A stretch of DNA of 64,000 nucleotides from Pseudophaeobacter profundi (GCF_029697505.1 NZ_JARJEF010000003.1:1-64000), one strand, 5' to 3'. Numbered from the stretch's first letter, positions 54,945 to 64,000 are shown. Program-made: numbers and translations. The notes: generated by a model not told the origin, from the letters alone.

Positions 54945-55532
54945 ATGTATACCCTTATCGGCCTGCCCAAAACCCGGAGCTTCCGCGTGCTTTGGGCGCT
55001 GGAAGAAATGGGGCTGGAGTATGATCTGAACCCAGCCCAGCCCCATAGCCCGGATGTGCTGGCGCTCAATGCCTCGGGCAAGGTGCCAGTGCTGCAAGAG
55101 GGAGACGCGGTGCTGACGGATTCAACCGCAATTCTGACCTATCTGGCGGATAAACATGGCCAGTTGACCGCCCCGGCCGGAACGCTGCAGCGCGCCCAGC
55201 AGGATGCCATGACCCAGCGCTACCTGGATGAGCTGGATTCGCTGCTCTGGACCGCAGCGCGGCATAGCTTCATCCTGCCGCAAGACCAGCGCGTGGCCGA
55301 GATCAAGCCAAGCCTGAAGCTAGAGTTTTCCAACAATCTCAACCGAATAGCACAGCAATTCAAAGGCCCCTATGTCATGGGAGAAACCTTTAGCATCGCG
55401 GATATCATTCTGACCCATTGCCTGACCTGGGCCCTTGGTGCCAAGTTCAACATCGAAAGCCAGGCGATGCTGGACTATTGCACGGCAATGCAGGAACGGC
55501 CCGCCTACCAGCGCGCAGCCGCCCTGGCCTGA
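54945..55532 (+). CDS. Glutathione S-transferase family protein
   Basis: A 195-residue GST. The thioredoxin-like N-domain (1-75) has LPKTRSFRVLWALEEMGLEYDL, the cis-proline region GKVPVLQE and the glutathione-contacting TDSTAILTYLADKHG. The all-helical C-domain has GETFSIADIILTHCLTWA. The catalytic residue is probably a Ser or Thr near the N-terminus. The substrate is unknown. It stands alone, with 129 bases upstream. Confidence 0.9.
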   Translation: MYTLIGLPKTRSFRVLWALEEMGLEYDLNPAQPHSPDVLALNASGKVPVLQEGDAVLTDSTAILTYLADKHGQLTAPAGTLQRAQQDAMTQRYLDELDSLLWTAARHSFILPQDQRVAEIKPSLKLEFSNNLNRIAQQFKGPYVMGETFSIADIILTHCLTWALGAKFNIESQAMLDYCTAMQERPAYQRAAALA

Positions 55533-55569
55533 CAACAGTGGGCCTGGGGCAGGCTGCGGTGTCGACCGC

Positions 55570-56772
55570 TCAGCCCCGGGCCAGATAGGCCGCCGCCCCA
55601 CGCCCGGCCCAGCGCCCGGTGGCAAAGCAACCGGTCAGAAGGTAGCCACCTGTAGGGGCCTCCCAGTCCAGCATTTCACCGGCGCAAAAAGTACCGGGGC
55701 GCTTGGTCAACATCAGATCCTCATCCAGTTCGCGCCAGTCAATGCCCCCGGCGGTCGAGATCGCCTCGTCCAACGGACGCAGGCCCGCGTGCTTGACCGG
55801 CAGCGCCTTGATCCGCGCCGCCAGTGCCGCCGGAGCCTGCGGCAGCGGACGGCCAAATTCCTGTAACAGCGCAGTGCGTGCGGCCCCCAGTTTCAGGCAA
55901 CGCCGCAGGTGATTGGCCAGGCTGGCCTTGCCCCGGGGGCGCGCCAGGCGCTCGGTGATCTGGGCCAGCGACAGGTCCGGCAACAAATCGACGCAAAGAT
56001 CTGCACCATCGCGGACCTCAGCACTGACCGAATAGATGCCGCCGCCCTCCAATCCGTGCTGCGAAATAATCGCCTCGCCCCGCGACATGCTGGTTCCCGC
56101 CTGCCAGGTGACGCCCTTGACCGGCTGACCAAACTGCGCCTGCATATGCGCCGACCAATCACAGAGCAGACCTGCATTTGCCGGCTGGAACGGCTGCAGC
56201 GTCACGCCCTGCGCCGCCAGCGGCTGCACCCAGCCGCCGTCCGATCCAAGCCGTGCCCAGCTCGCGCCGCCCAGCGCCAACACCGTTGCGCCCGCCTTGA
56301 TCTGTACCGCGCCCTCGGGGGTGTCAAAGCACAGCATATCCCCCTGCCAGCCGGTCCAGCGCCAGCGACGGCGCCAGGTCACGCCCTGCTGTTCCAACCG
56401 GCCCAGCCAGGCCCGCAACAGCGGCGAGGCCTTCATTGTTTCTGGAAAGACCCGCCCGGTAGAGCCGGTAAACAGCTTTTGCCCCAGAGACCGCGCCCAA
56501 TCCTGCACAGCCGTCGCATCAAAGGCGGAAATCATTGGCGTCAAAGCTTTGGCCGCGCTGCCATAGTGCCGCAGCAATTGCACCAGATCTTCATCTTTGG
56601 TGAGGTTCAGACCGGATTTCCCCGCCATCAGCAACTTGCGCCCCAGGGATGGCTTGGCCTCGGCCAGCAAAACGCGGTGCCCGGCAGTGGCAAGTTCCCC
56701 TGCCGCCATCAAGCCGGCAGGCCCGCCGCCAATCACCACCGCATCCCAAACCTCATCCTGCATCGGATCCAT
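55570..56772 (-). CDS. NAD(P)/FAD-dependent oxidoreductase (HI0933/TIGR03862-like)
   Basis: A flavoprotein of about 400 residues of the HI0933 family. N-terminal VVIGGGPAGLMAAGELA (FAD), GRKLLMAGKSGLNLTKDED, TGRVFPETMKASPLLRAWL, and the C-terminal LLTGCFATGRWAGRGAAAYL. Function unknown; proposed to act on reduced substrates with low-potential flavin. The ATG at 56772 forms a TGATG overlap with the stop of the enoyl-CoA hydratase-like gene; GTG 56775 and ATG 56763 are alternatives. Last gene of a three-gene - strand operon. Confidence 0.88.
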   Translation of the reverse strand: MDPMQDEVWDAVVIGGGPAGLMAAGELATAGHRVLLAEAKPSLGRKLLMAGKSGLNLTKDEDLVQLLRHYGSAAKALTPMISAFDATAVQDWARSLGQKLFTGSTGRVFPETMKASPLLRAWLGRLEQQGVTWRRRWRWTGWQGDMLCFDTPEGAVQIKAGATVLALGGASWARLGSDGGWVQPLAAQGVTLQPFQPANAGLLCDWSAHMQAQFGQPVKGVTWQAGTSMSRGEAIISQHGLEGGGIYSVSAEVRDGADLCVDLLPDLSLAQITERLARPRGKASLANHLRRCLKLGAARTALLQEFGRPLPQAPAALAARIKALPVKHAGLRPLDEAISTAGGIDWRELDEDLMLTKRPGTFCAGEMLDWEAPTGGYLLTGCFATGRWAGRGAAAYLARG

Positions 56773-57398
56773 CACCGTTGCGCCCTCTCACGGCACATTT
56801 CCAGAATCCCCTCGGCGATCTGCGGTGTGGCAGCCAAGGCATCAGCCATCAGGGCCTGTGCCTGATCCATCAGCTCTTCAGGGGCAACCAGCCGGTCCAC
56901 CAGGCCCCAGGCGCAGGCCTCTGCCGCATCAATCTTTTGCCCAGCCGCCAAGATCATCTTGCAGCGCGCCGGCCCAATCAGCGCCGTCATGCGCCCCACA
57001 TCCGAGGGCTGCGGCAGATAGCCAAGCTTCATCACCGGGTAAAACACCTTGGCCGTTGGCACCATAAGGCGAATGTCGCAGGCCAGCGCCATGCCATTCG
57101 CACCGCCCGCCAATGTCCCGTTCAGGGCGGCGATCTTCAGGCAGGGCAACTGGGCCAGCGCCGCCGAGAGCTGCTCCCACAGGGGAGAGGTGGCAAGGCC
57201 TGCGCGGGCCTCTTCCAGATCGGCACCAGCACTAAAGACCCTGCCCCTGCCGGTAAGGATCAGCCCACGCGCCGCCTGCGCGCGGCTGGCAATATCCAAC
57301 AGATCTTCCAGCATCTGCCCGGTCAGCGAATTGGCCTTTTCCGGACGGTTGAGGGTGACAGTCCAAAGCCCGGCGTCGGAGATTTCGAGGTCAATCAT
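56772..57398 (-). CDS. Enoyl-CoA hydratase/isomerase family protein
   Basis: A 208-residue, short member of the crotonase fold (usual length ~260). LTLNRPEKANSLTGQML, LILTGRGRVFSAGADL (oxyanion-hole glycine), and the second oxyanion region AALNGTLAGGANGMALACDIRL are present. The acid/base glutamate positions seem to be replaced near MKLGYLPQPSDVG, so the reaction cannot be stated. Overlaps the SDR gene by ATGA and is followed by the flavoprotein. Confidence 0.85.
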   Translation of the reverse strand: MIDLEISDAGLWTVTLNRPEKANSLTGQMLEDLLDIASRAQAARGLILTGRGRVFSAGADLEEARAGLATSPLWEQLSAALAQLPCLKIAALNGTLAGGANGMALACDIRLMVPTAKVFYPVMKLGYLPQPSDVGRMTALIGPARCKMILAAGQKIDAAEACAWGLVDRLVAPEELMDQAQALMADALAATPQIAEGILEMCRERAQR

Positions 57399-58144
57399 AT
57401 CAGGCCGACACGCTTGCGAATGTCTTCCAGGCGCAACGAGACCTCATCGCCGAGGAATTCATCGGCATCCGCACCGCACATCCACAACAACGTCTTGGCA
57501 GGCCATGCGGCGGGCACGTGATCCTCCCAATCGATTTGACTAACCGGGTTGATGCCACTGGATTTGATCTTGCGCTGCATTTCAGTGGCCACCGTCCCCG
57601 GTGACAGGCTGAGCACGCGAATGCCATTGCCGCCCTCTTCCAGATGCAGCGCACGGGTCAACATCAAGACGCCCGCCTTGGAGGTGCAATAGGCGCTCCA
57701 GCCTTCCAGCGCATTATAGGCCGCACCGGAGCCAATGTTGATGATGGTGCCGCCATTGCCGGATTTCATCAAGGGCAGGGCCGCGTGAATACCGTTGAAG
57801 ACGCCCTTGATGTTGATATCCATCAGCTTGCCCCAGTCCGCCGGGTTAGCCTCTTGGATCCGGGCGATCGGGTCGATGACGCCGGCATTGTTGATCAGCA
57901 CATCCAGGCTGCCAAAATCGGCATGTGCCTTTTGCAACGCGGCAGCGACAGCAGCCGGGTCCGAGACATCACAGGCAAAGGCCAGCGTGTTTCCGCCGAT
58001 CTCTTCCGCCAGGGTCGTCAGGCTCTCTGTGCTTCTTGCCAGCAAGGCCAGATTGGCCCCTGCAGCAGCAAAGACTCGGGCCGCATCGGCCCCGATACCG
58101 CGGCTTGCGCCGGTGATCACAACTGTTTTTCCCTTGATATCCAT
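57395..58144 (-). CDS. Short-chain dehydrogenase/reductase (SDR)
   Basis: A 249-residue classical SDR. The NAD(P)-binding motif is TGASRGIGADAARVF (about residues 11-25), with NNAGV near 88. The catalytic Ser is in NIGSGAAYN, and Tyr and Lys in YCTSKAG (about 152-156). An alcohol/ketone oxidoreductase; the substrate is unknown. First gene of the SDR-ECH-flavoprotein operon. ATG 58144 matches the family N-terminus. Confidence 0.92.
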   Translation of the reverse strand: MDIKGKTVVITGASRGIGADAARVFAAAGANLALLARSTESLTTLAEEIGGNTLAFACDVSDPAAVAAALQKAHADFGSLDVLINNAGVIDPIARIQEANPADWGKLMDINIKGVFNGIHAALPLMKSGNGGTIINIGSGAAYNALEGWSAYCTSKAGVLMLTRALHLEEGGNGIRVLSLSPGTVATEMQRKIKSSGINPVSQIDWEDHVPAAWPAKTLLWMCGADADEFLGDEVSLRLEDIRKRVGLI

Positions 58145-58285
58145 TTGATTAATCTCCAAATCCGCAGTTCCAAATGTGGTAAACTGCTTAGGGGGAACGG
58201 TCCAGCCCCAGGCCCCTTGACGCAATCAACCTTGCAGTTGACCATATGGACCATTGTATTTGCCTATATGCAGAAAGGTTATCCC

Positions 58286-59806
58286 ATGACAGTTTCCCTC
58301 GCGCGCGGCACGGGCGCAGCTGCGGTTTTGATTATCACAGCCCAAGGGGCATTTGCTGATGTCAGCGCCCAGGATGTCTGGTCTGACTGGAAAGCCTATA
58401 TGACAGGCACAGGCTATACTGTGACGGGCACCGAATCCCAGTCAGGAAATGTGCTGACCGTCAGCGATTTTTCCATGAACATGCAGATCGGCGCGCAAGA
58501 GGGCGACATGGAGATGACCCTGCCCTCCCTTGAATTCGTCGAAAATGGTGATGGCACCGTCAATGTGGTGTTCCCCAAGGAATTCCCCATCGTCGTTGCC
58601 GCTGACGAGGATAACAAACGTTTCTCGGCAGAGATCATCTATGCCCATGATGGCGCGCCGATTGTGGTCTCGGGCGATCCTACCGAGATGACCTACGACT
58701 ATGCCTCTGCCGAGGGCACCCTGACCCTGGGCAAATTCGGCGCCACCGGCGAAGACATCCCTGCCGACCTGCTGCAGGCCACAGTGGTATTGAAGGATAT
58801 TGCCTCAAAAACCATCATGCGGATTGCTGATCAGCGCAGCTATACGCAGTCGCAGTCCATCAGCAATATCACCTATGATATCGCCTTCAAGGACCCCGAC
58901 AGCGACGATAGCGGCAGTATCAAGGGCAGTCTTGAAAATATCACGGGTGCGGTCTCCAGCATCATTCCCACCGATGCGATCAGCCCCATGTTGCCTGACC
59001 TGATCAAGGGGGGTCTCAACGTCGATGCCAACCTGGCCTATACAGGCGGAAACAGCACCGTCATGGTGACCGGGAGCGACAGCTTTGATCTGAAAAGCAG
59101 CTCTGCGGGCGGGACATTTGGCGTCGCCATGAGCAGCGATGGCCTGGCCTATGATGTCAGCCAGCGCGATATCAAACTGGATGTGTCCGGGTCTGAAATC
59201 CCCTTTCCTCTGGCACTGTCCATGGCGGAAACCGGCTTCAAACTGAAAATGCCCATCGCCAAATCCGAAGACGAGCAGGATTTTGGCCTCGGCATCACCC
59301 TGCGTGATTTTGCTGTGCCAGACATGCTCTGGGGTATGGTTGACCCGGAAGGCAACCTGCCGCGTGACCCGGCCACCATTGTGCTGGACCTGGCCGGCAA
59401 GGGCAAACTGCTGTTTGACATGTTCGACCCCACAGCGATCGAAGCGCTTGAGGATGGCGAGAAGGAGCCTGGCGAAGTCAACGCGCTGAGCATCAAACAG
59501 CTGCTGGTCTCTGCCGCTGGCGCCAAACTGACAGGCACCGGCGATTTCACCTTCAACAATGCCGATCTGGAAACATTTGACGGTATGCCTGCCCCCGACG
59601 GCGTGGCCAATGTCGAACTCACAGGTGCCAATGGCTTGATCGACAACCTGATCAAGATGGGCCTGCTCAGCGACAACGATGCCATGGGCGCACGGATGAT
59701 GATGGGCATGTTTGGTGTCCCCGGTGAAGGTGAAGATACCCTCACCTCGGAAATCAAGGTCTCTGAGGATGGCCAGATCCACGCCAATGGCCAGCGTATC
59801 AAATAA
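58286..59806 (+). CDS. DUF2125-domain exported protein
   Basis: A 506-residue protein of unknown function with a signal peptide (cleavage after GAFA, near residue 25). The mature part is rich in beta-type alternating residues, Asp and Gly, without cysteines that I can see, consistent with a large secreted or periplasmic beta-rich protein. The DUF2125 family is largely alphaproteobacterial. An AAAGG site lies a few bases upstream of ATG 58286; an in-frame ATG at 58268 is possible. The frame is open back to 57644, but that part is antisense to the SDR gene and is rejected. A strong terminator follows. Confidence 0.82.
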   Translation: MTVSLARGTGAAAVLIITAQGAFADVSAQDVWSDWKAYMTGTGYTVTGTESQSGNVLTVSDFSMNMQIGAQEGDMEMTLPSLEFVENGDGTVNVVFPKEFPIVVAADEDNKRFSAEIIYAHDGAPIVVSGDPTEMTYDYASAEGTLTLGKFGATGEDIPADLLQATVVLKDIASKTIMRIADQRSYTQSQSISNITYDIAFKDPDSDDSGSIKGSLENITGAVSSIIPTDAISPMLPDLIKGGLNVDANLAYTGGNSTVMVTGSDSFDLKSSSAGGTFGVAMSSDGLAYDVSQRDIKLDVSGSEIPFPLALSMAETGFKLKMPIAKSEDEQDFGLGITLRDFAVPDMLWGMVDPEGNLPRDPATIVLDLAGKGKLLFDMFDPTAIEALEDGEKEPGEVNALSIKQLLVSAAGAKLTGTGDFTFNNADLETFDGMPAPDGVANVELTGANGLIDNLIKMGLLSDNDAMGARMMMGMFGVPGEGEDTLTSEIKVSEDGQIHANGQRIK

Positions 59807-59835
59807 GCGCCGTTCGCAACCGAAAAACAAACATC

Positions 59836-59861
59836 AGGGCCGCCCCGCGCGGCCCTTTTTT
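59836..59861 (+). terminator. Intrinsic terminator after the DUF2125 gene
   Basis: Arms AGGGCCGC (59836-59843) and GCGGCCCT (59849-59856), five-base loop, then a run of T ending at 59861. It lies 30 bases after the stop and separates this gene from pmbA. Confidence 0.9.
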
Positions 59862-59930
59862 GTACCACACCCTTGCAGCGGGTCGCGGGTCTGGCTAGCT
59901 CTGGTAGCAATCAATAATCAGTAGGTGCCC

Positions 59931-61277
59931 ATGACCCAGTCTCCGCAAGCGCTATGCCATGCCCTGATCGACGCCGCCAAACGCGCCGGGGCCGATGCCG
60001 TTGATACCATGGTCGCGACGGGAAGCTCTCTCAGCATCGAGGTGCGCGAGGGCAAGCTGGAACAGGCGGAACGCTCAGAAGGCATTGATCTGGGGCTGCG
60101 CGTCTTTGTTGGCCAACGGCAGGCGCAGGTCTCCTCTTCTGACAGCCGGACAGAAACCCTGATCACCATGGCGGAACGCGCCGTGGCCATGGCCCGCGAG
60201 GCACCCGAAGATCCCCATACCGGTCTGGCCAGTCCCGACCAGCTGGCCCAGGACTGGGACATCGACGCGCTTGAACTTTGCGATCCCAGCCCAGAACCAA
60301 CGCCACAGGCCCTACAGGATGACGCCCTGCAGGCCGAAGCAGCCTGCGCCGCAATTCCGGGCATCAGCCAGGTGCAGGGTGCCGCCGCAGGCTATGGTCA
60401 GCAATCCTTTCACCTTGCCACCTCCAACGGGTTTTCTGGCGGCTACCAGCGTAGCGGTCGCTCCCTCTCCTGTACCGGGATCGCTGGAACCGGTGCAGGG
60501 ATGGAGCGCGACTATGATGGCGATTCCCGCACCTTTCAGGCTGATCTGCGCAGTGCCGCGGATATTGGCCGCACCGCTGGTGAACGGGCCGTGGCGCGGC
60601 TTGATGCGCGCCGCCCCAAGACGGGCAGCTACCCGGTGCTGTTTGACGAACGGGTGTCTTCTTCGCTGATCGGGCATTTGCTTGCGGCGGCCAATGGCGC
60701 GGCGATCGCCCGTGGTTCTTCCTGGTTGCAGGGGGCACTGGGGGAACAGATCCTGCCCGCCGGGCTGTCCCTGATCGAAGACCCGCACAGGCCGCGCATT
60801 TCCGGCTCGCGCCCCTTCGATGGTGAAGGCCTCGCGACGCAACGCCGGGCGATCATTGATCAGGGCATCCTGACTGGCTGGACCCTGGATCTGGCCTCGG
60901 CCCACAAACTGGGACTGCAAAGCACCGGCAATGCGGCGCGCGGCGTTGGCTCTGTGCCGGCCCCCGCCAATTGGAACGTTACCCTGACGCCAGGAGAGCA
61001 GAGCCGCGATGACCTGGTTGCGGCAATGGGCACCGGGCTTCTGGTCACCTCTTTGATCGGCTCTACCGTCAATCCCAACACCGGCGACTATTCACGCGGG
61101 GCATCGGGATTTTGGGTCGAGAATGGCGTGATCGCCTATCCGGTCAATGAGTGCACCATCGCGGGAAATCTCCGCGATATGCTAGCGCGGATACTGCCGG
61201 CCAATGATGCACGCCGCTATCTGTCGCGGGTGGTCCCCTCGCTTCTGGTCGAAGGAATGACCCTTGCAGGCAGCTGA
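59931..61277 (+). CDS. pmbA: TldE/PmbA-family metallopeptidase subunit
   Basis: A 448-residue PmbA/TldE protein. TldD and TldE form a heterodimeric metalloprotease; TldE lacks the HEXXH of TldD, and none is visible here. Landmarks: EVREGKLEQAERSEGIDLGLRVFVG at the N-terminus, and the C-terminal SLIGSTVNPNTGDYSRGASGFWVENG with AYPVNECTIAGNL. No tldD is adjacent. ATG 59931 is preferred over GTG 59925. The 3' end overlaps the next gene. Confidence 0.92.
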   Translation: MTQSPQALCHALIDAAKRAGADAVDTMVATGSSLSIEVREGKLEQAERSEGIDLGLRVFVGQRQAQVSSSDSRTETLITMAERAVAMAREAPEDPHTGLASPDQLAQDWDIDALELCDPSPEPTPQALQDDALQAEAACAAIPGISQVQGAAAGYGQQSFHLATSNGFSGGYQRSGRSLSCTGIAGTGAGMERDYDGDSRTFQADLRSAADIGRTAGERAVARLDARRPKTGSYPVLFDERVSSSLIGHLLAAANGAAIARGSSWLQGALGEQILPAGLSLIEDPHRPRISGSRPFDGEGLATQRRAIIDQGILTGWTLDLASAHKLGLQSTGNAARGVGSVPAPANWNVTLTPGEQSRDDLVAAMGTGLLVTSLIGSTVNPNTGDYSRGASGFWVENGVIAYPVNECTIAGNLRDMLARILPANDARRYLSRVVPSLLVEGMTLAGS

Positions 61278-62070
61278 CGATCTTGCCCTGCTGATCCGCG
61301 CAGCGCAGGCCGCTGGCGATATTGCGCTGCAATATTCCGGTCCAACGGCGCGGCGCTGGGAAAAACCCGGCGGTCAGGGCCCGGTGACCGAGGCCGACCT
61401 GGCGGTCAACACCATGCTGGAAACCATGCTGCGGGCAGCGCGGCCCGATTACGGCTGGCTATCTGAGGAAAGCGAAGACAGCGCCGCCCGGCTAGAGAAA
61501 GAACGGGTTTTCATCATTGATCCCATCGATGGCACCCGCAGCTTTGCCGAGGGCTCTGCCACCTGGGCCCACTCACTGGCGGTGGCGCATCACGGCGATG
61601 TCACGGCGGCCGTGATCTTCCTGCCCCAACGAGATCTGCTCTATACCGCTGCCAAAGGATCGGGCGCCTTTTGCAACGGCCAGCCCATTGCGGTTGCCCC
61701 GCCCAGCACGCTGGCCATGGCAAAGATACTGACCGCAACGCCCAACCTGGTTGGCCACCACTGGCGCGGCGGCACAGCCCCCGATCTGCAGCGCAGCTAT
61801 CGCCCGTCACTGGCCTATCGGCTGGCACGGGTGGCGGAGGGATGCTACAACGCTATGCTGACACTGCGCCAGAGCTGGGAATGGGATATCGCGGCAGGCG
61901 ATCTGATCCTGCGTGAAGCCGGTGGGCTGACCAGCAACCGTTTGGGCGCGCCCCTGCGGTTCAACAACGCGGTACCGCTGCTGGATGGGGTGGTGGCGGC
62001 AACGCCTGGCATCCATCACGACCTGCTGCAGGCGCTGGACCCGGCGGGGCCGGGCATTGCAGGGCATTGA
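61264..62070 (+). CDS. Inositol-monophosphatase family phosphatase (CysQ-like)
   Basis: A 268-residue Mg-dependent phosphatase. Metal-site motifs: GPVTEADLAVN, WLSEESED (Glu), DPIDGTRSFAEGSATWAHSLAV, and the C-terminal WEWDIAAGDLILREAGG. It could hydrolyse 3'-phosphoadenosine 5'-phosphate (CysQ) or another sugar or nucleotide phosphate. It starts with TTG at 61264, seven bases after GAAGGAA and inside the pmbA 3' end, implying translational coupling. Confidence 0.88.
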   Translation: MQAADDLALLIRAAQAAGDIALQYSGPTARRWEKPGGQGPVTEADLAVNTMLETMLRAARPDYGWLSEESEDSAARLEKERVFIIDPIDGTRSFAEGSATWAHSLAVAHHGDVTAAVIFLPQRDLLYTAAKGSGAFCNGQPIAVAPPSTLAMAKILTATPNLVGHHWRGGTAPDLQRSYRPSLAYRLARVAEGCYNAMLTLRQSWEWDIAAGDLILREAGGLTSNRLGAPLRFNNAVPLLDGVVAATPGIHHDLLQALDPAGPGIAGH

Positions 62071-62095
62071 GAGGCTGTGGCCGGGCGGAATACAC

Positions 62096-63268
62096 ATGAC
62101 AAAGCTTGAGACCCAGACCCGCCCCGAGGGCGAAATCCTGTGGCTTCATGCCACCACGATCCAGCGCTATCTGGCGCTTTGCGATATTGCCCATCGGCTC
62201 AAATCCATGCGGCCGGATCTTTTTGTTCTTGCCACCTGGGAGGCGGGTATGGGCCAGATGCCCGAGACCGAGGGCTGCGATCATGCCCTGGGGGCGCTGG
62301 CACCTGACCAATCCCCTGAAAGCAGGTACTTCCTGAACCACTGGCGCCCGGATCTATGTCTCTGGGCTGGTGGCAACCTGCGTCGGGGAATGATGCGACA
62401 GATGCGCGAGTTGGGTATCTCGGCCCTGCTGGTTGATATCGAAGAGCAGGAGCTGCCCACCCGCAAACTGCGCTGGCTCCCGGATCAGCGGCGACGTCTC
62501 TTTGGCGGCTTTAATGCGGTCCTTACCCCCGCCAAGGCAGTGCAGAGGCAACTGATCAAGGCGGGGATGCCGCGCGATCAGATCCACCTGACCAGCCCGC
62601 TGCGGCTCTCGGCGGTGCCACCGGGCTGCGACCAGCAGGTGCTGGCAAGCCTGCAACAACGCCTGGGCAGTCGCCCCGTATGGCTGGCCTCGCGGGTGCA
62701 ACTGGCAGAACTGCCGCAGCTGCTCGATTCCCATCGCACCGCCCTGCGACTGCTGCACCGGATGCTGCTGGTAATTGCCCTTGATGACCCCGAGAGCTGC
62801 GCCCGCGCCCGCAATCTGGTACAGGACAGTGGGTTAAATTGCACCGATTGGAATGCCAACGAAGAGATCAACGACTACACTCAGATCCTGATCACCGACA
62901 GCGCCAATCTGGGGCTATGGTATCGGCTGGCCCCAGTCACGCTGCTTGCCTCTAGCCTGCAGCCCCAGATGCCCGGCCAAAGCCCACTAGAGGCACTGGC
63001 CCTGGGGACGGTAGTGCTGCATGGTCCCGGCTGCGGCCATCACCAACCGGTCTACGACCAACTGGCCCCCCTGAAGGCGACCAAACAGATCCGCACCGCC
63101 CGAGAGCTGGCAGAGGCGGTGATCCACCTCTCGGCGCCGGATGTGGCAGCACGCTGGGCGCTGGCAGGCTGGACCGCCGTCACCGAAGGTGCTGCGATGA
63201 CCGATCAATTGTTAGAACAGGTGCAGGATATCTTGGACCTGCGCGAGGAAACACATGCGGCCCCCTGA
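62096..63268 (+). CDS. WaaA-like (Kdo transferase family) protein lacking the catalytic Glu
   Basis: A 390-residue protein of the Glycos_transf_N (WaaA/KdtA) family. It lacks the N-terminal membrane anchor of typical WaaA. The segment corresponding to the catalytic-base motif (WLHAVSVGE in normal enzymes) reads LWLHATTIQ, so the Glu is missing. Later landmarks are recognisable but altered: [33 protein letters not shown], and [19 protein letters not shown]. Either a non-catalytic relative or one using another residue. It overlaps lpxK by 14 bases, so a link to lipid A or core synthesis is likely. Confidence 0.75.
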   Translation: MTKLETQTRPEGEILWLHATTIQRYLALCDIAHRLKSMRPDLFVLATWEAGMGQMPETEGCDHALGALAPDQSPESRYFLNHWRPDLCLWAGGNLRRGMMRQMRELGISALLVDIEEQELPTRKLRWLPDQRRRLFGGFNAVLTPAKAVQRQLIKAGMPRDQIHLTSPLRLSAVPPGCDQQVLASLQQRLGSRPVWLASRVQLAELPQLLDSHRTALRLLHRMLLVIALDDPESCARARNLVQDSGLNCTDWNANEEINDYTQILITDSANLGLWYRLAPVTLLASSLQPQMPGQSPLEALALGTVVLHGPGCGHHQPVYDQLAPLKATKQIRTARELAEAVIHLSAPDVAARWALAGWTAVTEGAAMTDQLLEQVQDILDLREETHAAP

Positions 63269-64000
63269 GTTCTGGAACAAATCCCCCGATGTCTTTGACC
63301 TGCGCCGCCTTGCCCTGGCGCCGCTGGGCTGGATCTATGGTGCCGCCACAGCCTGGCGGCTGCTCGCCAGTCCCGGCCATCGCGCCGGGGTGCCGGTGAT
63401 CTGCGTTGGCAACCTCAACGCAGGCGGCACTGGCAAGACCCCAACGGTGATCTGGCTGATGGAAACCCTGCGCAATATGGGACATGAACCCCATGTGGTC
63501 AGCCGCGGCTATGGCGGCAGCCTGACCGGCCCGGTCGCGGTGGATCCCGGTCTGCACCGCGCAGATGCCTGCGGGGACGAACCACTGCTGCTGGCCGCCT
63601 TTGGCGAGGTCTGGGTGGCACGGGATCGCGCCGCAGGCTGCCGCGCCGCCGAGGCCGCCGGCGCCACGGTGATCCTGCTGGATGATGGGTTTCAAAACCC
63701 CAGCGTGGTCAAGGATCTGTCACTGGTGGTGGTGGATGCGCAGCGCGGCTTTGGCAATGGGCGCTGCCTGCCGGCCGGCCCCCTGCGCGAAACCGTACCA
63801 CAGGGGCTGACACGGGCAGATCTGGTGCTCTCTATCGGGTCGGATGCTGCACAAGAACAGTTTGCCCGCCTCTGGGGCGATCAGCTACAGGGCCTGCCCC
63901 ACTGCCGGGCAAAGCTGGAACCGCTGCAAACCGGAATGCCCTGGCAGGATACCCCCGTGCTGGCCTTTGCCGGCATCGGCCATCCGGAAAAATTCTTTGC
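63255..64000 (+). CDS. lpxK: LpxK: tetraacyldisaccharide 4'-kinase (3' end cut by window)
   Basis: The first 248 codons of LpxK, the inner-membrane kinase that forms lipid [27 protein letters not shown] leads to a hydrophobic anchor. The P-loop is [15 protein letters not shown] (about residues 54-68). VSRGYGG and [12 protein letters not shown] hold the residues for disaccharide binding and catalysis, and [16 protein letters not shown] follows. The ATG at 63255 is preceded by GAGGAA. The frame is still open at the window edge. Confidence 0.94.
   Translation, partial: MRPPEFWNKSPDVFDLRRLALAPLGWIYGAATAWRLLASPGHRAGVPVICVGNLNAGGTGKTPTVIWLMETLRNMGHEPHVVSRGYGGSLTGPVAVDPGLHRADACGDEPLLLAAFGEVWVARDRAAGCRAAEAAGATVILLDDGFQNPSVVKDLSLVVVDAQRGFGNGRCLPAGPLRETVPQGLTRADLVLSIGSDAAQEQFARLWGDQLQGLPHCRAKLEPLQTGMPWQDTPVLAFAGIGHPEKFF

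Noticed and set aside
57644-58285. Long N-terminal extension of the DUF2125 protein
   Set aside because: The region is antisense to the SDR gene, and the signal peptide starts at 58286.
1-64000. tRNA, rRNA or CRISPR elements
   Set aside because: Intergenic regions were read for clover-leaf and repeat-spacer patterns and none was seen; a covariance-model search would be decisive.

Overview
The window is a high-GC chromosomal segment of an alphaproteobacterium of the Rhodobacterales, most likely the marine Roseobacter group (Rhodobacteraceae). This rests on gene content and order: a nasTS-controlled ABC-type nitrate assimilation operon, tandem FAD/GcvT-type demethylating dehydrogenases, hspQ, a CenR-like response regulator, a Rhodobacterales-type porin, the leuS-lptE-holA run, and DUF3576 and DUF2125 proteins. 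No rRNA, tRNA, CRISPR array, intact insertion sequence or prophage was seen. I identified 55 protein genes, the last cut by the window edge.

Layout. 1-4.7 kb is a looser, accessory-looking stretch: marC, a secreted alpha/beta hydrolase divergent from a membrane-anchored AraC regulator, two long non-coding stretches and one decayed coding relic. 4.7-18.2 kb is the nitrate assimilation cluster on the + strand: nasT and nasS (sensing), a leader with an ANTAR-type antiterminator, nrtA-nrtB-nrtCD (uptake, with both ATPases fused), nirB-nirD-nasA (NADH-nitrite reductase, Rieske subunit, Mo-nitrate reductase), a TrpD2-like protein, and the siroheme-pathway methyltransferase cobA. 18.2-26.9 kb, all on the - strand, looks like one methyl-group/betaine catabolic operon: XRE-cupin regulator, LysE exporter, GFA-family protein, FAD/GcvT dehydrogenase, homocysteine methyltransferase, GlxA-type regulator, second FAD/GcvT dehydrogenase. 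27-34 kb holds a DUF1294 protein, free Met-sulfoxide reductase, thiolase, an anti-sigma partner-switching pair, a gamma-glutamyltransferase, hspQ, an AEC transporter and an SLT lipoprotein. 34-50 kb holds lolA, ftsK, an aminotransferase, an amidase, a UbiH-type monooxygenase, Trm112-like/Lon-N/thioredoxin genes, xthA, cenR, ribA, an L,D-transpeptidase, yggS and a porin. 50-64 kb holds DUF3576, leuS-lptE-holA, a GST, a three-gene flavoprotein/ECH/SDR operon, DUF2125, then pmbA, a CysQ-like phosphatase, a WaaA-like protein and lpxK.

How it fits together. NasS (nitrate-sensing, NrtA-like) is expected to hold NasT (ANTAR, RNA-binding) until nitrate arrives; NasT then lets polymerase pass the strong terminator in front of nrtA. 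The transporter, the reductases and the supply of siroheme precursor are in one transcription unit with almost no intergenic space. Most of the rest is conserved housekeeping for envelope biogenesis, translation and replication.

No wholly new multi-gene system is evident. The observations most worth checking are the nrtA leader, the paired substitutions that fall into a single composite ATP site of NrtCD, the TrpD2-like gene inside the nitrate operon, and a WaaA-like protein next to lpxK that lacks the usual catalytic glutamate.
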